Shown: piece by piece, positions 24,790 through 36,965 of the stretch | How positions within the stretch are numbered: position 1 is the stretch's first letter | Layout of the letters: every line of letters begins with the position of its first letter | DNA from: Dipteris shenzhenensis | Lineage: Eukaryota > Polypodiophyta > Polypodiopsida > Gleicheniales | Direction: 5' to 3' (one strand) | Assembly (NCBI GenBank): GCA_047967505.1 | Contig: CM106540.1 | DNA: 64,000 bases | Position numbers and translations under genes: made by a program | Notes under the pieces: model-generated | Seen by the model: only the letters and a program-made list of their open reading frames with translations | Told to the model about the DNA's origin: nothing | Database searches by the model: none

Positions 24790-25390
24790 TCACTCTATAT
24801 GGTGCTTTACAAGGTTGAGACTTACTTGGTAGGATTTTCATCCTGTTGTCTTTAGGTATTGAACAAAGTAGAACACTTGGTATGTCTTTAGTTATTGAAC
24901 ACGACAGACCAAGTGGTAGGTCTTTTAGAAAGAAAACAAAAAACCTAGAAATGATTTTTCGATGAGTAGATTTTATAATAGAATTTGTAGCTATGAATGT
25001 ATTCACCAAAATCAAGAAAGTTTTTTCTCGTGTTCTAATTTATATCTAGGCTTGAGTATGATTTAGTAGAGGACCAATCTCTTTTTTGTCAGACTTTTTA
25101 CCTTGTGGGATCTTCATCCTGTTGTCTTTAGGTCTTGAACAAATTAGAACAACTCGTATGTCTTTAGGTTTTGAACATGGTAGACCAAGTGGTAGGTCTT
25201 TTAGAAAGAAAACAAGAAACCTAGAAAGGAATTTTTGGTGAGTAGATTTTAAGATAGAATTTGTAGCTATGACTGTACTCACCAAAATCAAGAAAGTTTT
25301 TTTTCTCACGTTCCAATTGCTATCTAGGCTTGAGTATGATTTAGTAGAGGACCGATCTCTTTTTTGTTTGTCTTTTTTAAACATAATTTC
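24790..25390. repeat. Tandem duplication, unit about 290 bp, two copies
   Basis: The copies at about 24800-25085 and 25095-25390 share long blocks, including 'ccaagtggtaggtcttttag', 'caccaaaatcaagaaagttt' and 'gcttgagtatgatttagtag'. They lie inside the decayed minus-strand retrotransposon, so the duplication came after insertion. Confidence 0.85.
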
Positions 25391-26229
25391 TTGTTATATT
25401 TTATAATCCACATTTGATAAGGACCATAATTTTTGGATTGTATTGATGTCTTCAAGGCATACAAAAAATAATAACTCTTTATAAGGGTGCCACTAGGAAA
25501 TCTAGTCTTTCCTTATAGGTCTTGATTGAAATCTCCAAGTTCTTGGCTTCTTTAGTATAATTGCACTCAATTTTTGTGAATGAAATCTTGACTTTACAAT
25601 GTGAAGGGATGGAATTTATTCAATTATGTCAATGCCCATTTTGAAATAAAAGCATGCATACTACCATCATCATGCAAGACAACAACTTCTTTTCCATTAA
25701 TAAAACCTTTCGTTTTCAAAAAATTGCATGACAATTATACTGACCTCCTTTGGAAGGGTTACCTTTTGTGTTACCCTCTTTCTTGGGGCTGTCTCTTTCT
25801 CAATTAGGTATACTTTTGCTATTGAAGTCGGCTTCCTCTTTGGTAGTTGGTCACTATGTGTCCTTCGTTTTGTTGCAGTTGAAGCAATTAATCATCTTAT
25901 TCTTGGAGTTTTTACCATTGGCCTTAGGTGGAGAATTTGCCTTTTTAGAAGCAAAGCAAAATTAAGGCTTAGAGGAACATTCACAGCCAGACTTCTTCTT
26001 TTTTTGAAGAGGCATGGATTGCCCTCTTGGAAGTACCATTTATCCTCTCATAATTCATGGCAAGTGATATGGTAGAGCGAAGTGAGTGCAAATGAAACAT
26101 ATTCATCTCATCTCAAAGTTTCAACCTTAATCCTACTACATATTTTCTCTTTTGACTCTTTCTAAGGTTTGTAGCCATAATAAGGTTTGCTAAAGTTTGT
26201 CAATGTATGCTGAAAGTGTCTCTTTCTTG

Positions 26230-26410
26230 AAATTGTCTCAAGGCATCCCACTATTGTCTAGCCCTATTGAAAGTGTATCAAGGCATCCCACTATTGTCTA
26301 GCCCTAGCCTTGAATTTTACAGGTAAGAAATCTTTCTGGCCCTAGCTTTGAAATTATCTCAAGGCATCCCACTATTGTCTAGCCCTAGCCTTGAATTGTG
26401 CAGATGAGAA
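26230..26410. repeat. Three-fold short tandem duplication in gag remnant
   Basis: The block 'aaggcatcccactattgtct' followed by 'agccct' occurs three times within 170 bp, near 26242, 26280 and 26355. Two of the copies continue with 'agccttgaatt'. Confidence 0.85.
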
Positions 26411-27000
26411 ATATTACTTTATCAACTTTTGAAAAAGTATTTGGTCATCTTTAACTCTATTTGTTACATTCCACCAAAGAGTAGCACTTTCAACCAAATG
26501 GTTAGCATCATATTGATTTTGACTTTCTCTACATTTTTTTCCTAAAACGCACTCATTGAGTTGACTAATCCATGATAGGATACTATATGCATATTTCGTC
26601 CCATCAAAGTTTTGAAATATGAAAGTTTTCAGACTGATCTTGTTTCCTTTGCTAGAGTTTTGTGCCTTGATTATAGCCTTCAGAGTATCAGTGATATGCT
26701 CCTTGTTTGTATGTATATAATACTCATCCTCAAATGAATATCCCTTTCTTGTCTTTTTCTTGATTTTCTCTCTAAAGTCTCCCTCTGCTTATACTCTTGT
26801 ATCAATTGTGGGTGGAGTGCATCTAATTATTCCGAGAGTGTGGATGCTTGTGGAAGATCCCACATAGTGATGAAATGAAAATAAATTAGAATGAATGCAA
26901 CAAATAATATTTAGGTGTACAAGTATATTCACGGATGAAAAATATTTATGTGCCGTGAGCGTATGAAAAATCCTTTAAAATAAAATAAATAATAAAGATG

Positions 27001-28480
27001 AATACTGAATGATACTAAGCATATGGAATATAATGGCATAAATAAAATTCTCACTCTTGAAAGGATGGAAATTGCCCTAAGAGACTATTTCCTTCAGCTT
27101 GGGTTACGTCCATTCAGTTGCATGCCAAATTGCTTTCACTTTGTCACTTGGTTGCTTTGCAGCTCAAAATCCCTTTTTTGATTTTGATTAGATTAAAAAT
27201 GAGCTTTTGATTTTCATTTTTGTGGAAATATCCACAATATTTCCCACTTTTGCTTGAGCATTTATTGGATGAATAGGTTGTTGTTGAGGCTTTCATAATA
27301 AAGTCTTTTGCACATAGCCTTTTAAGTGATAAACTTGCTTCAAAAACTTTTGGAATATATATATATATTAAGAAGAATCATTTTTGAGTCAACAAATAGA
27401 GGCTACTATTATTAACAACTGAATGAGTGTCCCAAATTGGTATGTGGCAATTGTCTTATGATCATTGTGTGCTGAATTTTGAGTTATGTAGAGATGGATG
27501 AGGAATGCGCTCGCTACCATGGCTACTCTATGTAGAAATTATAGAGTTCTAACTATAGGAAGCAAGAAATCATATCACAGATTTTTAACTACTAAGGTTG
27601 AGCTTTTGAATTGTGAGTACATCCGAATGGCTGAACTCACTACAAGATGTTTTGGGCTCTTATTCTAATGGTTGTGCTAGTGCTATCTTCTAATTTTAGA
27701 CTTGAGAAGTTCAAAGGCTACAACTTTGAAATGTGTTTGCTTCCATGTCAAACATAAAATTTTCTTCCCTGGAGCAAAATTTTGCTCTATCGAGGTCCTG
27801 CTCTTATCTCGCTCTTATGCACGGTCATTTCGACGAAGAAATGCCTGCTTCTTCCGACGTACGAGAGGAGGAGCTGCTGCACATCTCGCTCAAGGAATCT
27901 CCGCCAAAAATCCTTAGAGTTGCTGCTTGGTTGATAGATGTCGTATTAGTTATTGAGATGTGGTTTTTGCCTTTGTTATATATTATTGAGTTGTTACGGG
28001 TATTCAGCTAGTGTGCTAGCCTGATGATCATGACTGCTCAATAAACAACATGTATTAAGTGTAGATTGGGCTACACTTATTTCAAAGTTGCAAATTCATT
28101 TATTTTTCCTTCCAAAGTCCTTCAAAGGTGCTACATCAGGAGCTTTATTGACACATGTTTGTCTCTTTGTCTCTTATTCACTCTTTTATGCTCTTTCAAA
28201 CAAGTCACACAATTCATGAGGAAATTCCTTTCTTTCTCCCAATAGGCCTAAATTATAGCCATGCCCTAATACCACAAAAACCAAAATACGAGATTCTTTT
28301 TCACCTAAACTCAAGACACAATCATAGTACTAACAATCATTTGAATGAATTATTGAATCAATCAATCGCAATATAAGTGTGCTCAACAATCCACACAAGG
28401 ATCATACAAGACTGAGCTGAGCCATTAGGATACCAAGACCTCACACTAGTTCTAGTGGATGCTCTTACACGGCTTCCAAA
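27001..28480. other. Unassigned sequence
   Basis: There is no recognisable gene. The plus-strand ORF 27733-28011 (92 codons) contains 'DEEMPASSDVREEELLHISL' but has no family match and no clear splice context. A short (AT)n run lies near 27356. Confidence 0.35.
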
Positions 28481-28488
28481 GGTGCAAC

Positions 28489-28733
28489 ACGTATACTCTC
28501 TCTCTCTGTCTTATATCGACGCTCGCGTGGAGCGGATGGTGGAAGTAAAGGTGAGAACCTAGAGAGGGAGGCTGAGTCAAAGGTGGGGAGGGGGACCCCA
28601 AACCTATTGTAACCACCCCCCCCACCTTTGACTCAGCCTCCCTCTCTAGGTTCTCACCTTTACTTCCACCATCCGCTCCACATGAGCATCGATGTAAGAG
28701 AGAGAGAGAGAGAGAGAGAGAGTATACGTTGGG
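28489..28733. repeat. Long near-perfect foldback (arms about 115 bp, short loop)
   Basis: The left arm 28489-28600 is repeated inverted at 28612-28733. The inner 60 bp or so, including GTGGAGCGGATGGTGGAAG, are identical. The outer parts carry a TC/GA microsatellite of different length on each side and a few mismatches, mostly C/T or G/A at CG sites. The central spacer is about 12 bp. A transcript of either strand would fold into one long hairpin. Confidence 0.93.
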
Positions 28734-28739
28734 GGGAGG

Positions 28740-30285
28740 GGGCTGGCCTACCTCTATCACTCACATACAATGATCAAATATAACACTAATAACACTAGCG
28801 ACATTAGTATTAACATGGAATCACCACAATACCAACCGCCTAGCATGGCAAAACACAAGTTTATCTAGGCATCCCAACTAAACCATGCAAAGTATCCACT
28901 ACTAGAACCCTACCGTGTCTGTTGTGGTTCCATGTAGTAGTCGACAAGGCTATAATATTCGAAGCAAGTAATGTAAGAAATACAATTTTCATGACATTGT
29001 GCCCTCCATGACTACATAAAATCACCCTATTTGAAGCTTAACTTGGAGCTCTGGTCATCATGAACTCGAGCTCTTAAAGGGGAATTTTGGACACTAACTG
29101 ATACTTTATGCGTAACATTTTACAACAAGTGGACAAAATGAAAGCATAATAAAAAACTAGCTAAGGAGGAAGTGGGACACGAGAAAAATAAGAGATTTAG
29201 CTTGGTTTCATCAACAAGATCTTGAGTATAAGAGTATTGAACTCAGCTTCTAAACTAGGCTCCATTTCCACTCATAAAAGGCACATCCAAAAGCTCATAT
29301 ATGCCTATAGCACCTTGCCATACAGAAGTGCACACATGCACTCCACCTAAGGATAAAGGGCCTTTACGAGGGGCTTGAGTCACTCCTTTGGAGCTCAAGT
29401 ATGAGATCAAATGACTCTAAAAAATACAATTCTTGCCGAAGGCGCCATCAAGTGCAACAAAATTACAAGGCATTTTAAGTGTGCATGCTTACACATGATT
29501 TGGTCAAAACTACAGTCTAGAGCATGAGTCACGAACCCTTGAGCTCAAATCAAATGCTATTGATCTTGAGTACGTAACCTAAAATTTTTACGTGCCCTAA
29601 ATTCCTATCACTATGCATGCATATGCTCAAGAGTTTAATGTAGTTCAAATGTGCATGAATGCACCTAATCCAAAATCGAGTTTTCAGATTTCTTAAAGCT
29701 TGTGCTCTCGATTTTGAGCTCAAGTACTAGGTAGGTGAGCTAGAGTCAACCTTGAGCACATAACAAGCTAGATTTGGCAGTGTAAAGCATAATAAACTAG
29801 AATTCCTACCCCTTGCACACTAACACATTACCCAAGGTATGACATAAACTTATCCAAAGTCTCACATAAATCCTACTTAGAGCTCAATTAAGTAGAAATC
29901 AGCTCAAGTAATTGGAAAGAGAGATTAAGTCACATGTCACACATTGTCTTAGAGGTGACTTATGCATACTAAACAAGCACATGAAGTGCATACCATGCAC
30001 ATAGGTGCATATACACTTTGATGCAACCAACCCCATGCCACACAAAGCCTACAAATTCTAGTATTTTCTTAAACATTTTGTGCTAGTTATTGCAACTTGG
30101 CCATTGGTTTAATAATTCATAATTTGATAAGCTCCATTCTTTATAACAAATCACGTTATAGTCAATAATGTATATTGAAACTTCTTCTTTAAGTTAAAAC
30201 TAGAGCATGGTATTAAAACATTTGCATTGTGGGTTGATGATACAGTGTAGTCGTTATTAGATTCGATTGTTGATGTGTTAGTGTG
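28740..30285. other. Unassigned sequence
   Basis: No open frame or family is recognised. The sequence is full of short GAGCTCAAG/CTTGAGCTC-like words but forms no clear array. Confidence 0.35.
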
Positions 30286-30338
30286 CATGTATGTGCATGC
30301 ACACACATGCATGCGCACACACATAGACACACATGCAT

Positions 30339-30395
<57 letters not shown>

Positions 30396-30400
30396 CGCAC
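30286..30400. repeat. Compound microsatellite (CA)n-(CG)n-(CA)n
   Basis: ACAC runs flank a pure GCGCGC block at about 30358-30371. The alternating purine-pyrimidine order could adopt Z-DNA. The Cys/Val and His/Thr ORFs here are translations of the repeat. Confidence 0.95.
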
Positions 30401-31860
30401 ATGAAGTTCACTTGTGTGGTTAAAGGAGGGGTGTGGAATTCTTCCTCTTTTTGGGTGGGAGTAGGAAGGTAAGGAGAAAGCTACTTGCTAGAATTTAAAA
30501 TGTTTTATAAAAAAGAAAAGGTGAAAGGAAGAAAAGGTACCGGACTGTGGGTGTTGCAGCAAAAGTGTAAGTAGGAGGGAGGTGAGAACAAAAAGGAAGG
30601 TGGGAGGTTGTGGAGGTGATGGGACAAACAAGAGAGGTGAACTGAAAAGAGGAAGGGGAGTGTGAATGTTGTGTGGAAGCAAGTGAAGTGAAGAGAGGGA
30701 ATTGTGCATGTGCTAGAAAATGAAGGAGGTAAAGGACTCTACATGTTCAAAAATGATAGGAAGAGGAATTGTAGATAGCATACTAAAAGGGCATTCCCAC
30801 GCTCTTTTAATTCCTCCATCAGAGTTAGGAAGGCCTCAATTGCAAGGGAGAATGGGCATCTTTAAGATGCCTTGCTAGCAGATACTAGCCTAATTCTCCT
30901 ATTTGAGGCTCAAATAAATGTTGAGAAATTTGGAGGTTCTCCTCAATGTCTTCTAAAAAGGAGAATGGTAGAAAATTAGGTGCTCATCTGGGTTTGGGAC
31001 AAAAAGCTTGGAGGCCATGTTATTCCTTCTTCTTTTTGTTGTTGAAAAATCTATGTTGAAGACCTAAAACAATCAAACTTTGACAACCTATATCTTTTGA
31101 TTCACAAATCCAAATTGGGTCATGTAGCATATCAAATTAGATGGCAAGACATGGTTTAGATAATTATCATGTTTTTTAGCGCCATTTAGCAAAGTTATAT
31201 GCATAAAAATAAGCATTTTATGAAGTCATGGCTAATTTTCTCCACTAAGTTTAGAGCATGGTCATCCATTCAAGGCTATCATTTCTCAAGGTGAGGATGG
31301 TAGTGCTCCTTTTACAAGGGGGGTCTTCGAAAAAAAAAGCAGTGGTTCTCCTCTAATGGAAGCGTCGATAATAAATTGATCAGCATGGGCCCCTTTGAGA
31401 GTTTGTTGTCGTTTGGATGTGCGTCGCTAGGGGCTGATGTCGTTTGCATTGGCCTTGTGATGCTTATCTCTAGGGGTTGATGTGCTATGGAGGTACAATA
31501 CACTTGCGTTGCATTTGCAGTGATAGTGCTGAGTAGACATCTCTAGAGTTCTAGCATCATAATTGCCAATAGACATCTCAAGAGTTCTACGAGACTTGAG
31601 ATGATGAAGATGGGCCTCCTCCTCCTCCTACTCCTAGAGTCTTCATGTGGGAGAAGTGAAATAAGCACTTTGACTAATTTTGTAGTAGCAACCAAAAAAG
31701 TTAGAGCCATTTGAAAAGCCTTGTAGCAAAAGAGATTAGATCTTCTTCTTCTTCTTCTTATTATTATTATGTGTAACATAGAACTCGTGGACTATCTCAA
31801 GCCTAAGCATAAAATGCCAAGCTTCTTTCTGCCATAGCTAGGCTCCTGTAGAGCTCATCT
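30401..31860. other. Region upstream of the PP2A B' gene, no gene recognised
   Basis: No supported coding sequence. Minus-strand ORFs at 30488-30709, 31312-31503 and 31543-31779 are low-complexity. Some of this may be promoter of the downstream B' gene. Confidence 0.35.
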
Positions 31861-32375
31861 TTCTTATTGGCCTTTTTCTTCTTCGTCTTCTTCTTCACTC
31901 TTGATTGCCTTTCTTCTTCTTCTTCTTCTTCTTCTTCTTCTTCTTCTTCTGCTCACTCATCTTTTCAAAGTCTTAGAGAGCTAAGCTCCTTTAGACCTTT
32001 CTTATTCTTCTTCTTCTTCTTCTTCTTCTTCTGCTTAATCATCTTTTCACAGTCTTTTGCGTGGCTGTATCAATTGTCACAGCTTTCGCGAGCTATGGAG
32101 CCTCTTCCTCCCCTCCAGATTTCCCTCTCCAAGCTTTGATTGCAGTTTGAACTGTTTGAGGTTGGATTTTGGCAGATGCTCCATCCCCCTTGCTCTGTCT
32201 CTGCCCTGCTTCTGCTTCCACTCCTCTGTGCCATAGCGAGCTCCTGATTTGTGGCCCCCGGGAGCTGTCCCTGCGTCGATGAGCTTTCCAGTAGCGCCTT
32301 CACGCCTGCATTGACGTTGCTCGTCGTAGTAGCATAGGTTGGGGGTAAGGAGAAGGCAAGACCCACTGTCCAGTT
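31861..32375 (+). promoter_or_regulatory. 5' leader/promoter of PP2A B' with (TTC)n tracts
   Basis: Two long CTT/TTC tracts (about 31912-31950 and 32007-32032) lie 340-460 bp before the start codon, each followed by a copy of 'gctyaatcatcttttca.agtctt'. They form a short duplicated leader module. CU-rich leaders are common in plant genes. The transcription start is not determined. Confidence 0.4.
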
Positions 32376-33602
32376 ATGATCAAACAGTTATTGGGTAGAT
32401 TTCCCCGGAACAAGGCGTCCAAATCCGATGGCAATGATGCGGCAGGAGGAACAGGGATTGTCGGGAGCGGTCCATTGAGCAATGTTTCCAACAGTGCGAA
32501 AGGGACTGCAACGCAATTGCCACCCTCTTCACGAGGTTCTTCAGGATCTCTGGGGAGAATTGTCCCGCATCAGCCAGCTGCAACAGGTGCTGTTTTAGTT
32601 CCAAATGGGATTAACATGGCTGGCAACGGCGTTTTTAATCCTGTTTACGAGTCTCTGCCCCTGTTCCGAGACGTGCCAAGCTCAGAAAGGCAAAACCTCT
32701 TCATTAAGAAGTTGAATCTCTGCTGTATTGTGTTCGATTTCACCGATTCTACCGAGAACGTGAAGGAGAAGGACATCAAACGGCAGACTCTACTGGAGCT
32801 TGTGGATTTTATAAGTGCTGGCAATGGAAAGATTTCGGAAATCGCCATGGAAGAAATCTCTAAAATGGTAGCCACGAATCTGTTTCGCGCTCTACCCCCG
32901 TCCATGCATGAGAATACGAATGTTGAGAGTTTGGATCTAGAAGATGAAGAACCTTCAATGGAGCCAGCATGGTCCCATTTGCAGGTTGTGTACGAGTTCT
33001 TTATCCGATTTATAATGTCGTCAGAGACAGATGCAAAGATAGCGAAACGGTATTTCGATCATTCTTTTGTGCTCAGACTTCTTGACCTCTTCGATTCGGA
33101 GGATTCTAGAGAGAGGGACTACTTGAAGACGATTCTCCACAGGATATATGGGAAATTCATGGTGCATCGTCCATTTATTCGGAAATCAATCAATAACATA
33201 TTCTATCGTTTCATCTTTGAGACAGAGAGACATAATGGGATTGCGGAGTTGTTGGAGATTTTGGGAAGTATTATAAATGGTTTTGCTTTGCCGCTCAAGG
33301 AAGAACATAAGCTGTTTCTTGTGCGTATTTTGATTCCGCTTCACAAACCAAAATGTGTCTCTGTGTACCACCGACAGCTTTCTTACTGCATAACCCAGTT
33401 CGTTGAGAAAGACTTGAAGTTGGCTGATACTGTAATCAGGGGATTGTTGAAATACTGGCCAGTTACAAATAGCCACAAGGAGGTTTTGTTTTTAGGAGAA
33501 TTAGAAGAAATTCTGGAAGCAACGCAGCCTGCAGAATTTCAACGATGCATGGTTCCCCTTTTCCGGCAGATTGGACGTTGCCTTAACAGCCCACATTTCC
33601 AG
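32376..33602 (+). CDS. PP2A 56-kDa regulatory subunit B' (B56), first coding exon
   Basis: B' subunits confer substrate choice and localisation on the PP2A phosphatase holoenzyme. The exon encodes 409 residues and ends exactly at a codon boundary at CATTTCCAG|GTAAGC, the usual plant position just before VAERALFLWNN, which would be in exon 2. The N-terminus [18 protein letters not shown] and a Ser/Gly-rich tail resemble plant zeta/eta-type members. The HEAT-like B56 fold starts near residue 85: [53 protein letters not shown], '[20 protein letters not shown]', '[16 protein letters not shown]', [51 protein letters not shown]. No stops or frameshifts. Reading through the donor gives a false 447-codon frame to 33719. 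The last 100 or so residues of the family lie in later exons I could not find here. Confidence 0.93.
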
Positions 33603-34780
33603 GTAAGCCTTTGCTTTCACATGGGGTTTGCGAGGAGTGAGAAGACCTTGTCATCCTCTTTAAGCGTTCGGGAATTTATTGTGCTTTTTTGGATCTGTCA
33701 AGTTTTTGTACTGCTGTAGTTATGAACGACCTCAATAAAATGTAGGAAACTGTTTCATTATTGAATTAAATTCATTGCATTGTGGAAGCTACAAGTTTGA
33801 TCTCTGGGTTCGGGCACACACAAGTGACAAAACTGTCGTGGACTTTGTAGTTTTTGGCTGTTTCGTTGTCTTGTTCACTGGTCTATGGAGGTAGTTTCAC
33901 CCAGCCAAGCTGTCCTCATTGTAGCACTCAATGCATTTCATTATGGAAACTAAACCATAATAGGATGGGGCACACACTAAAGCATTGTAGAATTCTGTAG
34001 TTTTTTATTTAGTGGGTAGTTTTCCCCCAGTCTGGATCTCCATTATCCTATATTTCTTTATTCCTGGCTGTATTTTAAGAGTCATTGCTTATGCTGTATG
34101 ATATAATTCAAAGCGTTGCTGTTCAACTATGGTTGCTATCTGAAACTTCTTGACGAATTTTATATGACGAGTTTGTGCATGTTGCCTCGTCTGTTCTAGA
34201 TATTGGCCATGGTAGCTAGAGAATGGTTTACTGTTACACCCACTGTTGGGTGTTGACGACGTACAGTGGGGATGTCATAGTGGTTAGTCTTGTGTTTTTC
34301 AAGGATGAGTTTGGGCATCTTCCTGGATTGTAGTGAAACATTTTCTTACCAATCCAAGCTCTTGAACACTCTGGGTCTGATAGTAGGACAAGTTGTGAGC
34401 AAACGCCGAACGTCCCAAGAGCAACGTAAATTAGCATTGAGTCTACAGAATCTAGCATACATTCTTTCAATCAGGTTGATTTGCCTCCTAAGAAGCCCAG
34501 GCCTCACATTTACTAAACCTCAGTCTTAATTTGATATTTCAATGCTTCTTGTCCAGTCCAGTTTCCTCTTTGCCTTGAAAGTGAGTTCACTATACATGTG
34601 ATCGTATTAATTGTGCGACTGACTTTGATTTAGGTTGCCATTGCAGAAGGAACGTCTCTGTCATGAGATGGTTGTTATATCAGGCTTGAAGAAGTTAGTT
34701 TCTTTGGATTCACTTTATTTGCGGAGGGCCCCATTAGTGAAGTCTTTTGACCATCAAGCTTCATGTTTCTGTGCCTGCAA

Positions 34781-34829
<49 letters not shown>

Positions 34830-35460
34830 AATGTCCACGGGAGGCGCCTCACGGGCCTGTGGGACAAAGTACAGAGAAAAAAGAACTCATACAAGCCTCA
34901 GTGGGCTGAAGCAAAGGGTATGCTAGTACCCTTGCTGAGTACTAATCTATGCTAACAGAATCATAATCACAGAAAAAGTCAACTACAATTGCATAGTGGG
35001 CCATATCAATCAATCTATCCAGGCGCTGGGACGAAACCGAAGCCTGGTACAGTGATGGCTCTCTAGTGGGCTGCGAAGGTGTCTCGTATCTGCGTCTGTC
35101 AAGCTGTCTCGTGCTGCGGTGGGGGACGCGGTTTCCTCGCTCTCTGGACTCTCTGGGCTATGTCTAGAGAGAGAGAGCTAGCGCTTAGCTCCAAGAAAAA
35201 TTTAGGTTAGATTCTCTTGCAAATATTGCAATCCTGTCTGGACTTGAGAATTGGTGCTGCAGCAAGAGATGCCTTGGGATTTCTAAGGGTCATCAGGAGA
35301 CGCTTTGGGACTTTTGAAGGGTCATTCCATTGTGTCTTCTTGCTTTCTTGATCTTAGTTCCACAACGTTCAAATTCTCTTGTAAATATATGCAATGTTAA
35401 TTTGAACACTTTGATGATCGTGGTCAAGCTATCATGTCGTTGCTAAAGACGTGGAAGTAA
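33603..35460 (+). other. Start of PP2A B' intron 1
   Basis: It begins GTAAGC. There is no exon 2 here. It holds a fragment similar to the LTR at 48978 (34235-34345), a (GA)n microsatellite (34789-34827) and otherwise unrecognised sequence. If the gene is intact, the intron continues through the LINE complex that follows. Confidence 0.6.
34235..34345 (+). repeat. LTR fragment related to the LTR at 48978
   Basis: It shares 'cagtggggatgtcatagt' and, further on, 'gagtttgggcatcttcctgg', which are near-copies of segments at 49313-49331 and 49420-49439 in the same order. The intervening part is shorter here. It looks like a remnant of the same LTR family. Confidence 0.6.
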
Positions 35461-35463
35461 ATG

Positions 35464-36069
35464 CTAGCATTTGTCATAGCAACTTGGCTGCTTGGCCTCT
35501 ATCCCTTTGAGGCTTGTGTTAGCATGTAACCATCTCTTTGTAAAACTGCATTTTTGTCCCCGGTTTTGCCATAGCTTTTGTAGCTTTTTTTGCTTCACTA
35601 TCCCCCTGATTTCACATGCATCTTCTGGTATATTGGCAGCTGTTATGCCCCATAATTCCACACGTCATCCCCTCCCTAGTGTTGGTGCGAGGGGGCATCC
35701 TTGCTGCACCCCTATATCGCTGCTTATGACAGCTTTTCCCTTGGAACATGATCCATCTACTAGCAGCTGTGTTAGCTCTGCTAAAACTCTCTCATAAAGT
35801 CGATATGTTACTCCTTTGAGTTCTGGTGAGACTTGAAGTTTTTCCAGCCTTTCCCACAATTTCCTACGCGTGACTGTATCGAATCTTCAAATCAACAAAG
35901 CAACAATAGACAACCTCTTTCTTGTGCTTGGCTCCTTCTGGTGCAGCTCTAATGGCCACTAAATAATCAACCGTCGAGTGTTTAGGACAAAACTCTGCTT
36001 GGGATTGCGCTCTGACCCCTTGTTCCTCTGCCTATTTGCTGATTTTTTGCTTGAGGATAGTACCATGTA
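35464..36069 (-). pseudogene. LINE RT, central part
   Basis: The minus strand resumes with LKQKISK, 'GVRAQSQAEFCPKHSTVDYL' and 'KEVVYCCFVDLK' (first catalytic Asp region), then 'LWERLEKLQVSPELKGVTYR' and SDIGVQQGCPLAPTL. That is the GVKQGCPLSPTLFG-type motif preceding YADD. Sequence after 35680 does not give the YADD box; the frame 35661-35464 is not aligned to RT, indicating a deletion. Two frameshifts are visible. Confidence 0.8.
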
Positions 36070-36134
36070 GTAACAATTTTCAATTAACAAAAAATCTAAA
36101 TTTGTAAGACTGGATATATTCTAGTCTTACAAAG
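36070..36134 (+). repeat. Terminal hairpin repeat, left copy
   Basis: Arms 36101-36111 (TTTGTAAGACT) and 36123-36133 (AGTCTTACAAA) are perfectly complementary around an 11-nt loop, preceded by 'aattaacaaaaaatctaa'. Confidence 0.9.
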
Positions 36135-36230
36135 TTATATTTACTATCACCTTAGCGGACATGATGCCAGTACCGGGCTGTCAACTCTCAAGGCATATAC
36201 CCACAAAGTTGCCAAGACATCAACGACTAT

Positions 36231-36358
36231 ATTGCCCCTTTTCTGGCTGCTGCAAAAAGCACTCAGAATGCATCTGATTCCCTTTTCCTGAGCAATTGCC
36301 CCTTTTCTGGCTGCTGCAAAAAGCACTCAGAATGCATCTGATTCCCTTTCCCTGAGCA
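36231..36358. repeat. 64-bp perfect-type tandem duplication
   Basis: Two copies start at 36231 and 36295 ('attgccccttttctggctgc') and differ at about one base. Near-identity shows a recent duplication. Confidence 0.95.
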
Positions 36359-36479
36359 CAAAGGCATGCATCCCTTTACTTGTGCAAATCTCTGATTTTT
36401 CTCTGATTTCTGCTTTTTCTCACAGTAAATACTCTCTCAGATAGGTGAAAACTGCTAGCAGAAACAGTCTCTTTTTTTT

Positions 36480-36965
36480 TTGGGGAACTGTAACCAGATG
36501 AAGTAACTGGCTGGTTACTCTAACCAGACTAGTTTTGGTCTGGTTTGGTTGGCTCTCAACTGGACCTCAACCATCTGTAGTCTAGTTAACCAGCTATGGT
36601 CTGGTTAACTAAAACTAAGGTTAGTTGGTCAGACTTGGTTTGACTAACCAGTCTAGTTTGGTTAGACCAACCAACTGAACCTGTAACCAGGGTTAACTAA
36701 CCAGAGTTAGTCTAGCCACTGGTTTGCCACCTCAGCAGTCCAGCTGGCAGTCCAGGTCAGCTGCCATGTGTCGTGCCATGTCATCACCCTGCATGTGTTG
36801 TCACATCAGCATTAGCTTCCACTGCCACATCAGCATCCACACGTGCTTGCCACGTCAGCTGGACTTGTCAAGAACTCTGCCACGTGTGCGCCACGTCAGC
36901 TCGCACGTGTGGCCACCACATCACCTATGTGCCACATGTTAAATCTGCCACGTCATCACCTCTGC
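36480..36965. repeat. Two word-repeat clusters: GGTTAGTCTGACCAG-like and CCACGTCAGC-like
   Basis: 36490-36720 is made of overlapping variants of 'ggttaactaaccag/gtctggttag', many self-complementary. 36720-36965 has many (C)CACGTCA, CACGTGT and CACATCA words, resembling G-box/bZIP sites. Both lie in the internal region of the LTR-bearing insert. Confidence 0.75.

Larger units (their letters stand above)
24400..27000 (-). pseudogene. Decayed LTR retrotransposon, gag to RT, minus strand
   Basis: Minus-strand reading gives gag-like repeats near 26250-26400, a zinc-knuckle-like 'CFNCNKTKDT' segment near 25870, and an RT opening near 24550-24730 ('NTPPCK.PYR.N', 'LLEKGLI', then 'VKK..MYQMCIDY'-like residues). 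The arrangement fits Ty3/gypsy. Two internal tandem duplications (24790-25390 and 26230-26410) disrupt it. Every frame is full of stops. Confidence 0.55.

Noticed and set aside
27733-28011. Small plus-strand gene
   Set aside because: 92 codons, no family match, no splice or promoter context; likely chance.
34633-34700. PP2A B' exon 2 after 'ttgatttag'
   Set aside because: There is an AG followed by GTTGCC, but the translation (VAIAEGTSLS, then stop) does not match the conserved VAERALFLW.
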